A DNA stretch of 64,000 bases from Benincasa hispida (Eukaryota > Streptophyta > Magnoliopsida > Cucurbitales > Cucurbitaceae): contig NC_052356.1 of assembly GCF_009727055.1 (NCBI RefSeq), positions 2,930,524-2,994,523 of the forward strand, given 5' to 3'. The notes beneath the pieces were generated by a model, which saw nothing but the letters and a program-made list of their open reading frames with translations, did no database searches and was not told the DNA's origin. A program made the position numbers and the translations under genes. Shown here piece by piece: positions 12,339 to 23,885 of this stretch (positions are counted from its first letter, which is position 1; every line of letters starts with the position of its first letter).

Positions 12339-15300
12339 TTAATGAAGGATGTCAATGTTCTTGCTCAGCTCTTCCAGTTTCTTCATCCTCAATTTTTCGC
12401 TCTCATTCACCAACTGACCAAATTATTCAAATATACAATCAAATATGTTAGCAATCAAGTCTAAGATCTCATACCATTTTCTTTTAGGACCGTTTTTAAA
12501 TATAGAAAAATAAACTAAAATATTTATAAAATGTAGCAAAATTTTAGAACTATCAATGATATACGCTAGACACTAATAGAAGTCTATCTGTATCTATCCT
12601 TGATAGTTCTAAAATTGTGCTATATCTTTTTAAATATTTTTAACAGTTTTACATGTGGAAATAATGCCATTAAACTAAATTGTTAAGATTTAAATAATAA
12701 AAAAATTAATAACTTTGTTATATAAATTTTTCAAATAGTTAGAAACCTTGGACTTTGACGGAGAGAATGCATGTCAATAATCACGATGGTTTGGGATTTA
12801 TTCTTTACTAAAAGAAATACTGAATTCATTCCATTCTTTTTATGTTTAAAAAAAATGTTTTACAAACTTAATCGAAATTTTAAAATAAAAATGAAATAAA
12901 TTGTATAACATATGTTAAAATATGTTTGTACATTCTAAAAATAAATAAATAAATATATAAAAATAAAATTACATCACATCCATGCTAGAATTTTTAAATA
13001 AATGTTACACTATAAAGTGATTATCCTTAATAAATATAGATAAAGAAAATATTTTTCATACTACAATTAAAATAAAAATATTTCAACATATGCATACTGT
13101 TATATTGTTCGAGCATTTAATAGCAACACATCTTATAAAGAGTTCCTTAAATATATCCATAGAAAAAAATTGGAAAACCAAACGTTTCTTTCAATAAATG
13201 ATTTCTTTTCTAACTAAATTGAATAGATAAAATAATGAAGATTTAAATACTATTTTAGTCCCCATACTTTTGATTTTAGTTCATTTTGGTTTTCATATTT
13301 TTAAAATATTCATTTTAGTTCCTATACTTCGACTATATTAATTTTGGTCTTGTACTTTCAAAAAGTGACTTTTTAATCCATTTATTTTCATTTTTATTGC
13401 ATTTTAAAAAGATCAAAATGGTCACTTCTTAAAAGTTTAAGAATTAAAATGAATTAAAGTTGAAAGTACAAAGACCACAATAAATATTATGAGAGTACAA
13501 AGACCAAAGTGAACTAATATTAAAGTTTAGGGATCAAGATGAATATTTTGAAAATACAACAACTAAAATAAACTAAATAAAAAAAATACAATAACACAGT
13601 AATATTTAAATCAATAATGAACTTTTCCAGAAATGACAAATTGGAAATAATTTTGAAAACGATTCCATTTTCCTCATATGGGTTTTCTTCATCTTATTAT
13701 AATTATCATTTTTGTAAGATAGTTTAGATGATTTAATAATAGGAAGATTTTTAAATATATAAAAAAAGATAAACTATTTACATGAAATAAAAAATTTAAT
13801 TTTTTTTTTTATAAGATAGAAGTCCATACAACGTCTATCCGTATTCTTTTTTTTTTTCTTTGCTATTTCTATAAATAATTTGACATTTTTCTATCAGTGA
13901 AAATTTCTTAAAATAATGAACTATACTGGTACGTTTATGAAAATTATGATAACTATGGACATAAATGAAAATTAGGACTCATTTAAAGACTATCTATAGA
14001 AGTTTATAATTAAAATTATTTTTTGATAATAATCTAGAAATTAAAGATTAAAAGACATGAATTAAACTTTGAAAAATATAAGCCCTTATGGGAGAAAAAA
14101 AAGGGTGTCACCTCCATTAGTTTGGCTACCAATTGGGATTTCTCTTTGTTCTTCTCGTTAAATAAATCTAGGACTTCCTTGTATTCTCTCTCCTGGTAGG
14201 GGCCAAATACATAGAAAATATTAATTATGCAACATTACCTTCAAGTTTCAACCAAAGGAAAAAAAATCATAAACTATTAGCGTTTAAAAAATAATAATAA
14301 CTCAAAATTTGTTATTATAGCATATAGTTTAAGGTTGAGATATATCCTTTTTTAAGCCGTGATTGATTTGGATTTTCATATTTTTATAGGTCTATTTGAA
14401 ACTTTGGGACTTTACGAGGAATTTTAATTCATAATAGATTTCAAATGAATATTGTTGTTTGTTACGATACGAAGGAGAATGGTTTTAAATTTCGAAGTGA
14501 TTTCAAATCTTATTTTACTTAAAAAGTATATTTGGATTTAAAAGTAAATTACTTGATCTCATATTCTAATCTTCAATTAACACATCATAGCTAAAAGTTG
14601 TATTAATAAATTCTAAACTTTCTTTTCTTTTTTTAGTTACTATCTAAATACAAAATTTTAAATACATTTATTTCAAATCTTTTTCATTCCAAACAAAGTA
14701 ATTAATTTAAATTCATTTATCGAGTTTCAAATCATAGGATTGGAAATGGTTTCTTAAACTTTTTTGAACCCAAATAGAGAGCAAAGTTCTATAATGGAAG
14801 AAAAGATGTATGTTTTCAAAGTTTGATAGTTTCTAAACACTCTTATTTCCATTAGTAATTAATGAAAAATTTGATGGAGGAACTAATATAGGACGAAATG
14901 ATAAAATTAGAACATGCATAACTTTTCTAAAATAAAATAAAATAAGGTCTCATTTAGTAACCGTTTGGGTCTTGTTTGATAACCATTTCGTTTTTTAAAA
15001 TTAAGCGTATTTTTTTTGTCATTTCTTGCAATGATTTGCATATTTCTTGAGTACAATGGTTGAATTCATAGCCAAATTTCAAAAACAAAAATAAGTTTTT
15101 AAAAGCTACTTTTTTTTTTAATTTTCAAAATTTGTCTGAATGGTAAAAAGTAGATTTACAAAAGAAGAAATTTGACGGTGAAAGTAGTGTTTATAGACTT
15201 AATTTTGGAAAACAAAAACAAAAAAACCAGAGGTTATCAATGGGCCTTCGTTTTTTGTTTTTTGTTTTTGAAAATTAAATCATTTCCTCTCATTTATTTA

Positions 15301-16179
15301 TCATGGTTTACATTGTTTTAAGTGTGAGGGTTAAATTCTTGTTAGACAAATTTCAAAAAACAAAAACAAGTTTTCAAAAGTTATTTTTTTTCCCAAAATT
15401 TGATTTGTTTCTAGAAACATTGGTTCGAAGTAGATAACAAACTTAATTTTCAAAAATAAAAACAAAAAATAAGTCTGTTTGGTAATCATTTGAATCTTTG
15501 TTTTTTAAAATTAAGCTTATAAATATTACTTCTACTTTTAAAATATTTTCTTTGTTATCTATTTTTTACCGATCGTTTAAAAAATCAAGTTAAAATCCAA
15601 AAACTAAAAAAAAAAAATTGTTTTTAAAATACTTATTTTCGTTTATTGAATTTGGTTAAGAATTTATCCTTACAAAGAATGAGGAGAAATAAGCTTAATT
15701 TTTTAAATTGTGACCTTCTTTTGGCAAGTGAGTCCCAATGGCTTCAACTCTTTGTTCACCAAATCAATCTTCTTCCTTATGAACGAAACTTCCTTCCTCA
15801 TCGGATCCGTCATTCCTTCAAGTTCCTATCAATTTCACAAACCCTAGATCAACAGAATCTCAAAATACCAACCATTCTTACAGTCATCAATGGCGGATTC
15901 AACACTTACTTCACGAATCTCCGCCAATCGCTTCGTAGCTTCTTCAGCTCTTCCAAGCCGAGCTTCCACCTTCTCCCTCATTTCCATCTTCTTCCTCTCG
16001 ATTTCCTCTTCCTTAGCCCTAAACACAGCCAACGCCGATCGCGAGATCTCCTCCTCTTGATCTTCCTTCACCGGACTCCCAATCGCATTCACATTGCTGC
16101 TTATCATCACCCCCGAGTTCTTCACTCTCTGCATTTGCTGCGATTGTTGCGCTTCCCAGCTCTGTTTCGGCGTCGTCAT
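12339..16179 (-). CDS. DUF662-family coiled-coil protein (RAB6-interacting golgin / ACIP1-like), 4 exons
   Basis: Four exons, all joined in phase 0: 15910-16179, 15715-15825, 14112-14192 and 12339-12413 (with the stop), coding 178 residues. Donors are GAA|GTAAGT, AAG|GTCACA and GAG|GTGACA; acceptors are TTGATAG|, CTACCAG| and GGTCAG|. The start at 16179 is the first ATG after an in-frame TGA. The order of conserved blocks is PKQSWEAQQSQQMQR, SRSALAVFRAKEEEIERKK, KRLAEIRE, DPMRKEV, LVNKELKPLG, EREYKEVLDLFNEKNKEK and the C-terminal MKKLEELSKNIDILH. These match my memory of the plant DUF662 family, labelled RAB6-interacting golgin, which includes Arabidopsis ACIP1, a microtubule-associated protein linked to immunity. 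Residues 48-175 are charged and heptad-like, so mostly coiled coil; no membrane segment or signal peptide. Introns are 84, 1522 and 1698 bp, the long ones filled with foldback repeats. The exact role of this copy is not shown by sequence. Confidence 0.92.
12510..12645. repeat. Small palindromic foldback element in intron 3
   Basis: ATTTTAGAACTATCAA at 12541-12556 is repeated exactly in inverted form at 12600-12615, and the complementarity extends outward with a few mismatches to about 12518 and 12640. The centre holds CTAGACACTAATAGAAG. Related pieces appear at about 8440-8490, 9240-9350 and 13800-13920. It looks like a small MITE or the debris of one; no target duplication could be assigned. 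Confidence 0.7.
13240..13600. repeat. Foldback MITE-like element in intron 3
   Basis: The left half (TTAGTCCCCATACTTTTGA, then AATATTCATTTTAGTTCC, then TTTTGGTCTTGTACTTTC) is matched in inverted order by the right half (GAAAGTACAAAGACC, then GGGATCAAGATGAATATTTT). The halves meet near 13400. It is related to the block at 16960-17225. It has no coding potential. Confidence 0.7.
14942..15620. repeat. Nested MITE-like repeats in intron 2
   Basis: Two or three overlapping copies of one family. The first starts GGTCTCATTTAGTAACC (about 14946) and ends with the inverted form GAGGTTATCAATGGGCC (about 15230-15246). Inside are TGCAATGATTTGCATATTTCTT and GGTAAAAAGTAGAT blocks. A second copy begins at about 15241 and ends near 15490, and a third partial one follows. 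The same family recurs at 22306-22590. The ends resemble hAT-type MITEs but no duplication was confirmed. Confidence 0.65.
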
Positions 16180-16458
16180 CCTCAATCTCTCTCACAAATG
16201 ATGATTATTCTCTTTCTCCGTTAGGTGGCCAAACCCTAGGCGCCGCAATGGCTTTAAAGGTATGTATGTAACCTTATTACTTCTCAACAGACATCCTTTT
16301 CCCTTCGTGAATCTGACGTAATTGTCTACCAATAGAGAGATTTCACCTGTGGATTCTGCTGCTCTGCTTTTGTTGTGAAATTTTGGAACCAAAAATGCAC
16401 TTATCTTTACTCAAACGCCTAATTGATTAGACCTGAATTTACATCTTGTGTTTGGAAA

Positions 16459-16466
16459 TTTATATA
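16459..16466 (-). promoter_or_regulatory. Possible TATA box of the DUF662-family gene
   Basis: TATATAAA on the minus strand, about 280 bp upstream of the start codon. A start site some 30 bp downstream would give a leader of about 250 nt. That leader includes a CTAGGGTTTGG run near 16225-16235, a motif often seen in plant 5' leaders. Confidence 0.45.
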
Positions 16467-16770
16467 CATGTATGTACTTGCTTTTGTCTCTGTCATTTGA
16501 AAATGAAATTGAGTTACCAAATTGTGATGGAGAGTTCACTTTTGCTTTGGGTCAAAGAAGTGGAATCTTGGGAATGACTTTTGGGGGTTTTCTAGGAATT
16601 GAATTGCAGGTGCTTGGGATGTAAGTTTTGTAATGGAGTGGAGAGTAAGGTGTTACCTGCACTGAGTATGAAATGAATATAGGGGAAAAAGCCTTAAGAA
16701 CCAAGACTGAGTTGGAGAGATGGGTTACAACAGAACTGCATAAGCATAAAGCCTGCTTCTCTTTTTGTCC

Positions 16771-16771
<1 letters not shown>

Positions 16772-16801
<30 letters not shown>
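16772..16801. repeat. (ATT)10 microsatellite
   Basis: Perfect ATT triplets upstream of the DUF662-family gene promoter. A possible source of length polymorphism. Confidence 0.95.
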
Positions 16802-16959
16802 TCTTTGCTTACTTGCAAGAGAGATCTCTCACCTTTTCCTTTTTTATTAAGACCTTTGTTTGTTAGCACCTTGTAAGGAATCTGTCACCAAACCCTTCTT
16901 TGCATTCCTCCTGTTTTCAGAAGAGTTTTCTATTTTTTAAAATCGTATTCCCAATAGAT

Positions 16960-17225
16960 ATATATTTGGTTTACATGTTGATTTGATTTTAGTTTATTTT
17001 GGTGATTGTGCTTTCAAAAGGTTCATTTTAGTTTCTATACTTTTGACTTTAGTGTATTTTGGTTTATATATTTTTGAAATGTAAATTTTGGTCCTTGGTA
17101 CTTTTAATTTTACTTCATTTTGGGCCATGTACTTTAAAAAAGTTACCATTTTGGTCCCTCGAAAATTAAATAAAAATGAAAATGGTGGGATCAAAATTGT
17201 TACCGTTTAAATGATCAAAATGACC
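16960..17225. repeat. MITE-like element related to the 13240-13600 foldback
   Basis: Made of the same phrases as the intron 3 foldback (TTCATTTTAGTTTCTATACT, TTTTGGTCCTTGGTACTTT, ACCATTTTGGTCCC). The last third carries inverted material (GATCAAAATGACCAC), but the foldback is less complete. It lies upstream of the DUF662-family gene, beyond the possible TATA box. Confidence 0.55.
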
Positions 17226-19560
17226 ACTTTTTTTACAAGTGTCGATGCCCAAAAATATACCAACTAGTGAATTTGTATTTTCTTTGGGACAAAATGACAC
17301 AAGTTCTTTGCAAAACAAAAGAAATTAAATACCGATGTGATGCCAGGTGTCATGGCACGGAAGCGTGGTTATGCCTTTGATTCAAAATCTTTCCCGTGTA
17401 GCGTCAAATTACACTTGACCAGCCTACTAGTTTGGATCCAGATTTTTCCCAACATCTACCTACGTACATACACTCTAGAAGGGGTTGTGCCTAGCTCACA
17501 TATGAAAGAATGGTGGAGAAGAAGCACGCTCTGTGGAAATAACACTTTTATTTAATAAAGGTTATGAAAATCACATACAAAGGACACTATTAGTAAGACC
17601 AACTCTTTGAAGAGTTTACAAGTGGAAAGAATTCACTGTTGAGCCCTCAAATGCCAAAGTGAATGTTGTGTGTGTACATTTGAGAGCTCCAGAGTGAATT
17701 CTCAAATCCTCTTGCAAGCTTCAAAATCAACATAATTCAACAACTATATCATCAAAATCAATGGATAGCAGTTTGATTTTGTATTTTTACATGGTATTTT
17801 TATAAAACCAAATTCGACTTTAAAAAAAATTAAAAACATGTTTAGAGTAATTTTGAACATTACTAAAATGATTTTAACATTTTTCAAAATCAATCAAACC
17901 CTAGAATATCTCTTTCTCAATTTGATGTCATTTTTACATGAGATAATAATGCCCACCAATTACCATCATTGTCTTATTCCCCTCCTCATAATTGCTGTCA
18001 AGCAAAGGCAAAAGAAATACTGAAATATTATATGCTTTTTTGACAATGATATATTATAATTTACATGCTTGATCATGAGAAGTGATATAAGCTTTCTCCA
18101 ACATTAAATTGCCTATTCCCAAGACTTTGTCATTCTCTTTTTTGGTGAAGTCTATTGGAGAAGTAGAGTTTTAACTACCAGTTAGATTTGCTCTAAAACC
18201 TAACAAACTTTTGGGCTCTATCATTACAATTTTCAAGAACAATCCAAAGTTTGGTGTGCTATGTCTTTCTCACTTGATAAAATTAATTAATTAATAATAA
18301 TAATAATAAAATTAAAATGGCTTATCTAAAAGAAGAAAATGTCAATCAAATGGTTGGAAAAATGAAGCCTTAAGACACAAAAGTGATAATCATGTCTCAC
18401 CTCATATTTCAAATTAAATTTTTGATTATGTTTATTCTCATGATAGCAATTGTAGCCCTTTTTTTTTTTTTTTTCTTATTTGATTAAAAAAACATGGATA
18501 TTCTTATGTGAGATGATAGAAAGGAAGATCTACTTCTCTAAAACGTAATAAATTTTTATTTTATCCTTGGAGATTTTGCAAACGCTCTACTCGAAAATTA
18601 AAAGAGTTCTATAAGTGTGATACGAGTGTTCAAGAATGGATTGTTTTAAGCACAAAGATCATCTCTTTTCACGAAATGATCTACCCGTCTAAACATGTAA
18701 CACAGTGGATTAAGTTTGACTGTCATAATATGGTTGCATCCATTGAATCTAGATTCTAGATTCTACATGTTCTCTAATAACAACCCGTACAAATTCGAAG
18801 TATTTTATAGTTTATTTTGTTCTATCTACAAAATTATACACATTGTGGCAGCTTCTCCAAAAATGATTGAACCGAAAAAAGAATTGGAATTTAGTACAAA
18901 ACAAGCATTCTGGTTTATCTTTTCATCAACTGAAATTAGGCCACTTAATATATGTATACAAATTTCCTAGAGATCAAAAGATGCAACCGATATTGTCAGC
19001 CATAAAGGGCTCTTGGGCATGGAATTTTATTTCTTGCAAGAATTCGGGTGAATTTTCAAAAATTGAGACTAAAGAAAATTAATAAAAAAAACTATTAATG
19101 TATTTGGGAAGAAAAATAATTGATTTTTAATCTTAAACCTGAGAAGATGTATCGATAACTTTTAATTATATCAAATTGAACCCGATAAATATATTTTTCA
19201 TTAATTCTATACAAAATAAGTTTAATAAAAAGCAATACAAAAAGCTCCAGAAACATACTAATTACGATGAAAATCAAGCTTTGCACAAAATTATGTTGGA
19301 AGAATACACAAAATCCACTATTCAATAATTCTACCAAAGGTCTCAATTTTTTTATAGGATATCAACCGCAGTTTTCCTTTGAAACCTATTAGTTTTGTAT
19401 CAAATATATACTCTATAAATCATTGAATTCACTAAAAAATAGTTTTTCTAACCCTTTTTCAATCAACAATTGATAAAAGGAAAAAATTACAATACTTGTT
19501 CAAGCTTAAGGTAAAAGATTGTAAAACTTACACAAGTTCAAGGTGAAAAAACCACCTTGC
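17226..19560. other. Intergenic, no gene recognised
   Basis: Between the two minus-strand host genes. Several frames of 60-85 codons occur on both strands but show no family motif, splice context or bias. Around 17620-17700 a short imperfect inverted repeat pairs AGAATTCACT...CAAATGCC with ACATTTGAGAG...AGTGAATTCTC. Short AT repeats (AATAATAATAAT) lie at 18290-18308 and a T tract at 18459-18474. Confidence 0.5.
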
Positions 19561-19769
19561 CATTCTGTTACACATGGAAGGTACAAAAAGTTGGAAAGAG
19601 AACCATCAGTTCCAACAACCAACAACAAGAATCCATGATTCATAAGATCACATCTACCTCGAATAATAGATTAAATTGTTGGAAACATTTGATTGATATC
19701 AGTACAAGTTAGCTGCCAAGATGACATTACATAACATATATAGCCAAGCTTCTGTAATGTGAAACAAAA

Positions 19770-21014
19770 TCAATCCCCACTAGCACATCCCCTGCATCCA
19801 CAATGCACACACTCCACGACTTTCTCTTCTCTCAAGTGTTTTGGGACTCGACAGACACACGTCGTGCCAAAGTTATGGTCACGGGGCTGTATGCAACGAA
19901 GGCAACAGAGACGTTCGTATCCCGGCTGCAATTTGAACAGGAGTTTGTTAAGATACTATTCTAAACTATCATAAAAATCAGACATCACCAATGCAAGACC
20001 ATTGCAAGATTCAAAAACTTGTGAGTCTAATGATCAGGATACAGACCAACCACATTTTGTAAAGCAGGGGATTGATAAAAGCAAACTCAGGGAAATTTTC
20101 TTGTTTTAGTCTTGTTCACTTGGATTCCAGATGGGTAAAAAAGACAAATTTGTTTGTAATGACAAAATGGACTTGGCTTTCGAGTCTTGAGTGAAACTAT
20201 GGGGGTTTTTGGCTCCCAACAACTTGAATTGGTGGAGTGGTTATAATAGCCTACTCTATGTTTGAAGTTTTAAATATAATAGTGACGTTTACAACTATTT
20301 ATAACATACAATTATCTACAGTATTACTATTTCTAATCCCTCTTTGTTAGAGTGTTTACTATTTCCTATCTAACAAGACTAAAATAGTCTACATCCCAAA
20401 CATAGACTATCATAACCCAAACTAAAATAGTTTGCATTCAAAGTCCAAACAAAGACTATTATAATCTACCGACTATTGTAACCACTAATTATAATAACTA
20501 CGGACTATAAATGCCTCCTATATTTATTATAATGAAGTGGTTTGGGTATGAATACCTTTTTCCATTTAGCAATGAGATTGCCATCTGCATAGCCTTGTTC
20601 CAAGCAAAAGTCATAGAGCTCCCTGGATATTTCACTCCTTTTGTGGAAAAGGTCAAAAATGTATCGGCTCCTTTGATGTGAAATCTTGAAAATAGGCCAT
20701 AATGCTTCACACTTCCGCTTGCCATCTTGTGGATCATTTTCAGCTGCAAAACAACACAAAAATAACCCAAAAACCATCACAAAAGAATCAAAGGAACTTG
20801 AGAAACAACAATATCATCAATCCATAACTAAACCATTCCTTACAACTCAAAACATTCAAATCTCAACCCACAATTGTAAGGCTATGTTCTCCCCCACAAA
20901 AGGAAATTATATGATCAAACCTTCTCTCATTTTAGCATCGAGCTCTCGTAGGGTTGGCTCAATCAATTCCCACCCATTTGGGTATTTGATCTTGCTGGTC
21001 TTCACTTTAGGCAT
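19770..21014 (-). CDS. BUD31: BUD31/G10 spliceosome-associated protein, 3 exons
   Basis: Exons 20921-21014, 20556-20743 and 19770-19925 (with the stop) join to 145 residues, the usual length of the family. The start is [20 protein letters not shown], followed by [11 protein letters not shown]. Exon 2 carries [33 protein letters not shown] and LIAKWKK. Exon 3 carries [40 protein letters not shown] and ends [11 protein letters not shown]. The cysteines of exon 3 bind zinc in this family. BUD31 (G10, Pfam PF01125) is a nuclear protein of the active spliceosome (NTC-related group). Intron 1 (177 bp) splits a codon after its first base (donor G|GTTTGA, acceptor TTGCAG|); intron 2 (630 bp) is phase 0 and contains a MITE. 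All domains and cysteines are present, with no stop or frameshift, so this is very likely a working gene. Confidence 0.97.
20201..20518. mobile_element. MITE (PIF/Harbinger-like, tentative) in BUD31 intron 2
   Basis: Starts GGGGGTTTTTGGCTCC and ends ATAAATGCCTCC, with weakly matching inverted ends, and is flanked by TAT on both sides (20198-20200 and 20519-20521). Inside, GGAGTGGTTATAATAG near the left is mirrored by CTATTGTAACCAC near the right, so the element folds back. It accounts for about half of intron 2, and both splice sites lie outside it. The superfamily is a guess from the G-rich ends and the 3-bp duplication. Confidence 0.6.
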
Positions 21015-21025
21015 TTCTCCAACTC

Positions 21026-21256
21026 CTGCAAATGAACAAAGGGAAAATAACTTGCAATTACGCACAGGATGGTTCAATCGACTGCGCGAAGTTCCACGGA
21101 TAACTAAGTGCTGAAAAATCTACCAATTATCACCGATTAAAATGGAAACACCGGAGAATGTTTCAGTCGAAATTAGGTTTCTAGGATAAACCTAATTATA
21201 CTGCATTATGAAATCAAAAAGTGAAAAAATTTAGGGTTTCGTCTCAAAGGAATTAC
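21026..21256 (-). other. Probable 5'-leader intron of BUD31
   Basis: On the minus strand the donor TAG|GTAATTCC at 21256 and acceptor TTTGCAG|GAGTTGG at 21026 would remove 231 nt and leave 11 nt before the ATG at 21014. The intron contains a CCTAAATTT run. Upstream of 21257 a leader exon with CT-rich sequence reaches about 21310. Supported by splice consensus only. Confidence 0.5.
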
Positions 21257-21535
21257 CTACCAATCGAGAGTCTGCAGGGAGGAGACGTTTGAACTACTTT
21301 GAAGGTTGTATCTACAAGTACAATGTAAGGGCAGAGCAATTGGCGTTAGGTTCAGTTCAGTGACGCAAAAAAGACAGCCAAAATACTCGATTCAAGGGGT
21401 TTAAGATGGCTTTTATTTTTAAAGACTAGTAGAGATTTTTTTTTTTTTTTTTTAAAGGTATTGTAATTAAAGTGTGGGGGGAATCAAATCTCAAATTTTG
21501 AGGTTGATAGTAGAGATTTTAAAGGTTTTTTGTAT
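21257..21535. promoter_or_regulatory. BUD31 leader exon and upstream region
   Basis: It holds the likely first (untranslated) exon and promoter of BUD31 on the minus strand. No clear TATA box is visible. A T19 tract (about 21436-21454) lies upstream. The boundary with the repeat-flanked segment at 21536 is sharp. Confidence 0.35.
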
Positions 21536-22149
21536 GGATGACTTAAATTCGGGGAAAAAATGAGGTTTATTACTATTTTAAAAATACGATTTTTAACATT
21601 TACTGACGTCAAATTCAAATGAAATTACCAAAATGAAACCCTCACACATGTAAATTGGCTCTCTTGCTCTTCTCTCTCGTCCTCTCTCTCTTTTTCCTCT
21701 CCCACATATTACTCTCTTTTTCTCTTCTCACAACATTGCTCTCCTCTCTCACGATCTCACTCTCCTGCATCTTCTCTTCTTTCTCGATCTCCAACGTATG
21801 CAACATCGCCAAATCTAGTCAATGGGGGTAGCATCACTCACCAAAGAAGAAAAATGAGATATACAACATTGTTCGTCGGAAGAACACGAAAAAGGAAGAT
21901 GAAAGAAGAGAGAAAAAAAAAGTGGAGTTAATTTTGTAAATGTAAGCAAGAGGTCAAAAAAAAAAATTAAGTTTTAAAAGGTAGGACAAAAATCATTTTA
22001 GGCTTAGAAAAGTGGTCTTTTTATCCATTATTTCAAACTCTTGGGGGTATAAAATAGACCAATATACTCCTTTTAAAAACGCCCTATTTTTTTAAGAAGA
22101 CCTATAAACCATATGTAATTTTGGGTTTTCATGGAGGATGACTTAAATT
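21536..22149. repeat. About 600-bp segment between 14-bp direct repeats
   Basis: GGATGACTTAAATT occurs at 21536-21549 and again at 22136-22149, exactly 600 bp apart. The 10 bp before each copy are also similar. The interior has CT-rich (21655-21800) and GA-rich (21890-21940) arms of opposite bias, but no transposase and no clear inverted ends. It may be an insertion with an unusually long target duplication, or a segmental repeat. Confidence 0.5.
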
Positions 22150-22305
22150 TCAAATGGAATAAAAGTGGGTTAATTATTCACACAACCCCTCATCAATGAA
22201 GAAGGTTCAATGACATCATGAAGGTCGCTTATATCCCGAGCATAAATTTTTGGTTGAGTTCAATCATTATTTTAATGAGTGTCACATGAGTGAAAATCTC
22301 GAATT

Positions 22306-22592
22306 ACTAAGACCCATTTAGTAATTATTTCGAGTTTTTTTTTTTTAAAAAAATTAAATCTATTTCATCTACATTTCTTACAATGATTTGCATATTTCTT
22401 AAATACAATGCTTGAATTCTTAGATAAATTCCAAAAATCAAAACAACTTTTGAAAGTTTTTTTTTTTTTTAGTTCTCAAAATTTGGCTTGGTTTTTTAAA
22501 CATGGGTAAAAAGTAGATAAAAAATTTGGAGGTGGAAGTAGTGTTCATATGCTTAATTTTCAAAAACAAAATGGTTACCAAATGAGGCCTAC
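22306..22592. repeat. MITE-like element, same family as 14942-15620
   Basis: Left end GACCCATTTAGTAATTATTT and right end AAATGGTTACCAAATGAGGCC are inverted matches of each other. The interior repeats TTGCATATTTCTT and GGGTAAAAAGTAGAT of the copies in the DUF662 gene intron. It lies upstream of BUD31, outside the 600-bp repeat-flanked segment. Confidence 0.65.
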
Positions 22593-22599
22593 ACTTGTC

Positions 22600-23880
22600 T
22601 TAGTCTTCTCGTTTCATATTCGTCTTTATTAGTTGAAGCTCTTCCTCTATCTCACAACGGTATGTTTTATCAGAACTTTTTTTATTTCTAATTAATTTAG
22701 AGTCTTTAAATGTGTTGGTTACTCTTTTCTTCGTATTCTCGACATATTGATTCGATGAATTTAGTTTTTTAGGGATAAATATTCGTTTGAGTGATTGGCA
22801 CATATGTTTAGATATTGTTTGTAAACTGGTGATACGTGGAAATGCACATGTCAAATTCTTATATAGTTAAACAGTATGAGACCGAATATCATCCTCAAAG
22901 AATCGGGCTAATAATTTGTTTATCTGCCTGGAGATCATTTCAGTTTTATTTATGGGACCAAACTATGATGCAAAATAAACTAAATGAATTCTAAGAAAGA
23001 AAATAAAGCAATTAAGTATGAAGAATTTAAACTAAGAGAGACATCATATGGTATTGATTTCATGGTTGAACCTAATAAATTCAATTGCTTAACTCTTAAA
23101 CCAATTAACACAAGACCTAGATCTCGAAGTCTTTTATCTAAATTGGCTATTTCGAAGTCAACTTTTTCTCTTACCTACTTACTAATTCCTAAATCTTTTG
23201 AAACTAGTCAATTAAGCAAAGACCCTTCATCATCAATCTCTATTGTTATCTAATTACACTAGTATATACAAACAACAGTTTAACATGCAAGATTTAGTTA
23301 GAAACCTCTCTCATTAGAGCAACATAGTAAATCATGAAATCAACTAAGTGTTGTACAAGCATTCAACAACAGAAAAAACAACCATGCTAAAAAGTGTTGA
23401 TGCTCATTGAAATCCAAGATCCGTAAATGAATTTAGAAATAATTCATAACAACATCTAACCTTAGAACAAATAGAAAGTCAACCAAACATAGCTTCCATA
23501 TACAAAATCACATTAGAGTATAAAATTATATAGAAAAATCAAAGACACAAAAGAGAAAGAGATGCATTATTCGACAATCCAACTCTATCTCTGAGGTAGA
23601 ATCGATCCACCACCAACTCCAAAGCTCTCTTAAATCTAATTTGACATGTAACAACTAAACTTTCTAAGATTTCTGATATGGTTGTTACTTCATCCATGCT
23701 AATTTCAAAATGAAACCCTTTGAAAAATTTTACTGAAATAAAATAAGTTTACTAAAATAAATACCATTAACAAAACAAATATCCAAATAACGCAAAACCT
23801 TCAAGGTCCCATAAAAATAATAGTTAAAAAAAAGACACATTTAAAAGTTTTAAGAATGCAATTACTAAAGGTTCTTTGTT
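22600..23880 (-). mobile_element. Fragment resembling a gypsy LTR end and leader (tentative)
   Basis: On the minus strand, 22910-22830 reads GGATGATATTCGGTCTCATA followed by a TATAAGAATTTGAC run, like the last part of an Athila-type LTR (…GATACGATATCCGGTCTCACC…). No protein domain follows; frames at 22600-22854 and 22984-23253 show no recognisable motif. The remainder is AT-rich and anonymous. The copia element begins abruptly at 23886. Confidence 0.35.
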
Positions 23881-23885
23881 CAAAC

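Noticed and set aside
15646..16224. Plus-strand frame of 192 codons
   Set aside because: It is the antisense of exons 1 and 2 of the minus-strand DUF662-family gene and has no family motif; the minus-strand reading has conserved blocks and correct splice sites.
20686..21114. Plus-strand frame of 142 codons
   Set aside because: Antisense to BUD31 exons 1 and 2 and the intron between them.
22984..23253. Plus-strand frame of 89 codons, first taken for a small gene
   Set aside because: The minus strand of the same stretch looks like a gypsy LTR end, and the plus frame has no motif.
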